Assembly: GCA_023484365.1 (NCBI GenBank)
Contig: JAMDBA010000040.1
Location: 11,729 to 26,247 of the forward strand
Direction of reading: 5' to 3'
Length of the DNA: 14,519 nucleotides
Origin: Patescibacteria group bacterium
Lineage (GTDB): Bacteria > Patescibacteria > Paceibacteria > UBA6257 > 2-01-FULL-56-20
Shown one piece after another: positions 13,544-14,519 of this stretch. Position 1 is the stretch's first letter. Each line of letters opens with the position of its first letter. The notes beneath the pieces were generated by a model. It was given only the letters and a program-made list of their open reading frames with translations. It had not been told where the DNA came from and made no database searches. A program made the translations under genes and the position numbers.

Positions 13544-14519
13544 CTAGTTAACAGTTATAGAATTGCCAGGAACCGGGAGTGTTATATTCGGATTAGGACC
13601 GATATTCACCCTCGTCCCATCTTGCCAATTCCAGTTGTAAAGCGACATTTGAGCAGTAGAGGCAGCTTGCGCATTGGTCTTACTGTAGCCAGCAAGATTA
13701 GCGTAAACATAATACTCTTCTGAAACGCCAGCAGGGACAACAGAACTTGAACTTAACGTAACGGTGCTCGTTGTGATGCCGTTAATCGCTATAGTAGTCG
13801 TTCCTAAATCAATATTTAATTTAGGATCGTTTACTGTTATCACGGTGCTCGTAGTAGTTGTTGCGGGAGTAGTCATATTTCCCAATGACAATGTAAGATC
13901 CATGGAATTCATCTGGACTTGGTTAGACGAACCAGCAGAAAGGTTAAATGCTCCAACTAATGTCCTGCTAGTAAAGCCACCGTAGCCAAGATTTCCTCCT
14001 CCATAGGCAGCTGTAGCAGCGGCCGGGGTTAATGTCGTCCTCAATGAGGCGAAAGCATTGCCAGCAGCCGAAGAAGTGGCGCTGTTCGTTTGATTAGAAG
14101 CGACGCCAGTGTAATCCATCTTCGTTATTGCGACAGTTGTCGTAGAAATGGTGGATGTTGAAGTATAGCCGGCTTGTTGCATTGTTGACCAAGAAGACGC
14201 ATCGGCATAGACAGCAACAGTAATAGGAGAACCGTTTTGAGGAACAGGAAGATTAACGCCAGTAATTTCAGCCGTATATGGAGACGTAGTTCCGTTCAAG
14301 CTGACATAGGTTGAGTCGTATTGCTGGCTACCAACCATAACGCGATAGTTGTAGAAAGCGCTCGCGTAGGTTGATGTTGACTGCAGATAAACATTAGTGA
14401 CATTCACCGATTCAACTGTTGAAGGTTGAATTTGGTATTGAGCCAACTCAACTCCTGAAGATCCCATACCTATCTGAGTAGGAGCGGTTGAATAACCAGG
14501 CATCTGGAATCCAGCTATA
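13544..14519 (-). CDS. Thr/Ser-rich surface protein, C-terminal part (runs off the window)
   Basis: The reading frame is open from the right window edge ('IAGFQMPGYS...') to a TAA at 13544, so only the last 324 or so residues are seen, and the internal Met at 14503 is probably not the start. The visible part holds two similar beta-sandwich units, one around 'VESVNVTNVYLQ' to 'ITVAVYADASSW', the other around 'VQMNSMDLTLSL' to 'EEYYVYANLAGYS', with Thr/Ser-rich strands and a final 'GPNPNITLPVPGNSITV'. There is one Gly/Tyr-rich turn ('AAYGGGNLGYGGF') and no Cys. Composition matches the giant protein at 7409-12592, which suggests a second extracellular fibre or coat protein. I recognise no family and see no anchor domain in this part. 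Confidence 0.75.
   Translation of the reverse strand, partial: IAGFQMPGYSTAPTQIGMGSSGVELAQYQIQPSTVESVNVTNVYLQSTSTYASAFYNYRVMVGSQQYDSTYVSLNGTTSPYTAEITGVNLPVPQNGSPITVAVYADASSWSTMQQAGYTSTSTISTTTVAITKMDYTGVASNQTNSATSSAAGNAFASLRTTLTPAAATAAYGGGNLGYGGFTSRTLVGAFNLSAGSSNQVQMNSMDLTLSLGNMTTPATTTTSTVITVNDPKLNIDLGTTTIAINGITTSTVTLSSSSVVPAGVSEEYYVYANLAGYSKTNAQAASTAQMSLYNWNWQDGTRVNIGPNPNITLPVPGNSITVN

Noticed and set aside
13764..13985. Plus-strand Val-rich ORF opposite the second surface-protein gene
   Set aside because: It is the complement of Thr/Ser-rich coding sequence, a typical shadow, and has no ribosome-binding site or promoter.
1..14519. CRISPR array or prophage
   Set aside because: No regularly spaced short repeats, no cas-like genes and no phage structural or integrase genes are visible.

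Overview
The window looks like a piece of a Patescibacteria (Candidate Phyla Radiation) genome, probably Parcubacteria-like. The evidence is the AT-rich DNA, a transketolase split into N and C subunits, a DUF5652-type two-helix membrane domain, a very large Ser/Thr-rich surface protein ending in a peptidoglycan-binding domain plus a coiled coil, a small one-helix membrane protein with an 'NPF..KTNPF' tail, and a Cys-repeat secreted protein with a P/Q-rich tail. UGA is used as a stop, which argues against the Gracilibacteria code. Every protein gene is on the minus strand. The plus strand carries a tRNA-Pro and one probable small RNA.

Layout, low to high coordinate (minus-strand genes are transcribed right to left). 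1-2494: rpe, transketolase N and transketolase C form one pentose-phosphate operon. The C-subunit gene has an apparent +1 frameshift near its start and a 103-bp exact direct repeat at the window edge, so this end may be misassembled. 2545-3126: a secreted protein with a beta-barrel look. 3127-3516: no long gene, but an inverted-repeat element and a plus-strand promoter, transcript and terminator unit of about 96 nt. 3517-5133: two genes 3 nt apart, a P-loop kinase fused to a nucleoside deoxyribosyltransferase-like domain, then a membrane-anchored tRNA-binding OB domain. 5231-5301: tRNA-Pro(CGG) on the plus strand. 5366-7335: a small membrane protein and a five-fold Cys-repeat secreted protein with overlapping ATGA. 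7409-12592: a 1727-residue multidomain surface protein. 12593-12834: non-coding. 12877-13396: a HicBA-type toxin-antitoxin pair. 13544-14519: the C-terminal part of a second surface protein that runs off the window.

The window combines core carbon metabolism with a large investment in cell-surface and secreted proteins (about 60% of the sequence). Regulation is compact. Several genes have a good -10 box placed so that transcription should begin at or within one base of the ATG (rpe, the kinase gene, hicB, and a tiny plus-strand ORF), which suggests leaderless mRNAs. Strong hairpin terminators separate the units, and one terminator T-tract touches the next promoter. The most interesting candidates for new biology are the plus-strand small RNA or micro-ORF beside the inverted repeat, the membrane-tethered tRNA-binding protein, and the Cys-repeat protein with its small membrane partner. 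All function calls rest on motif reading only, with no database search.
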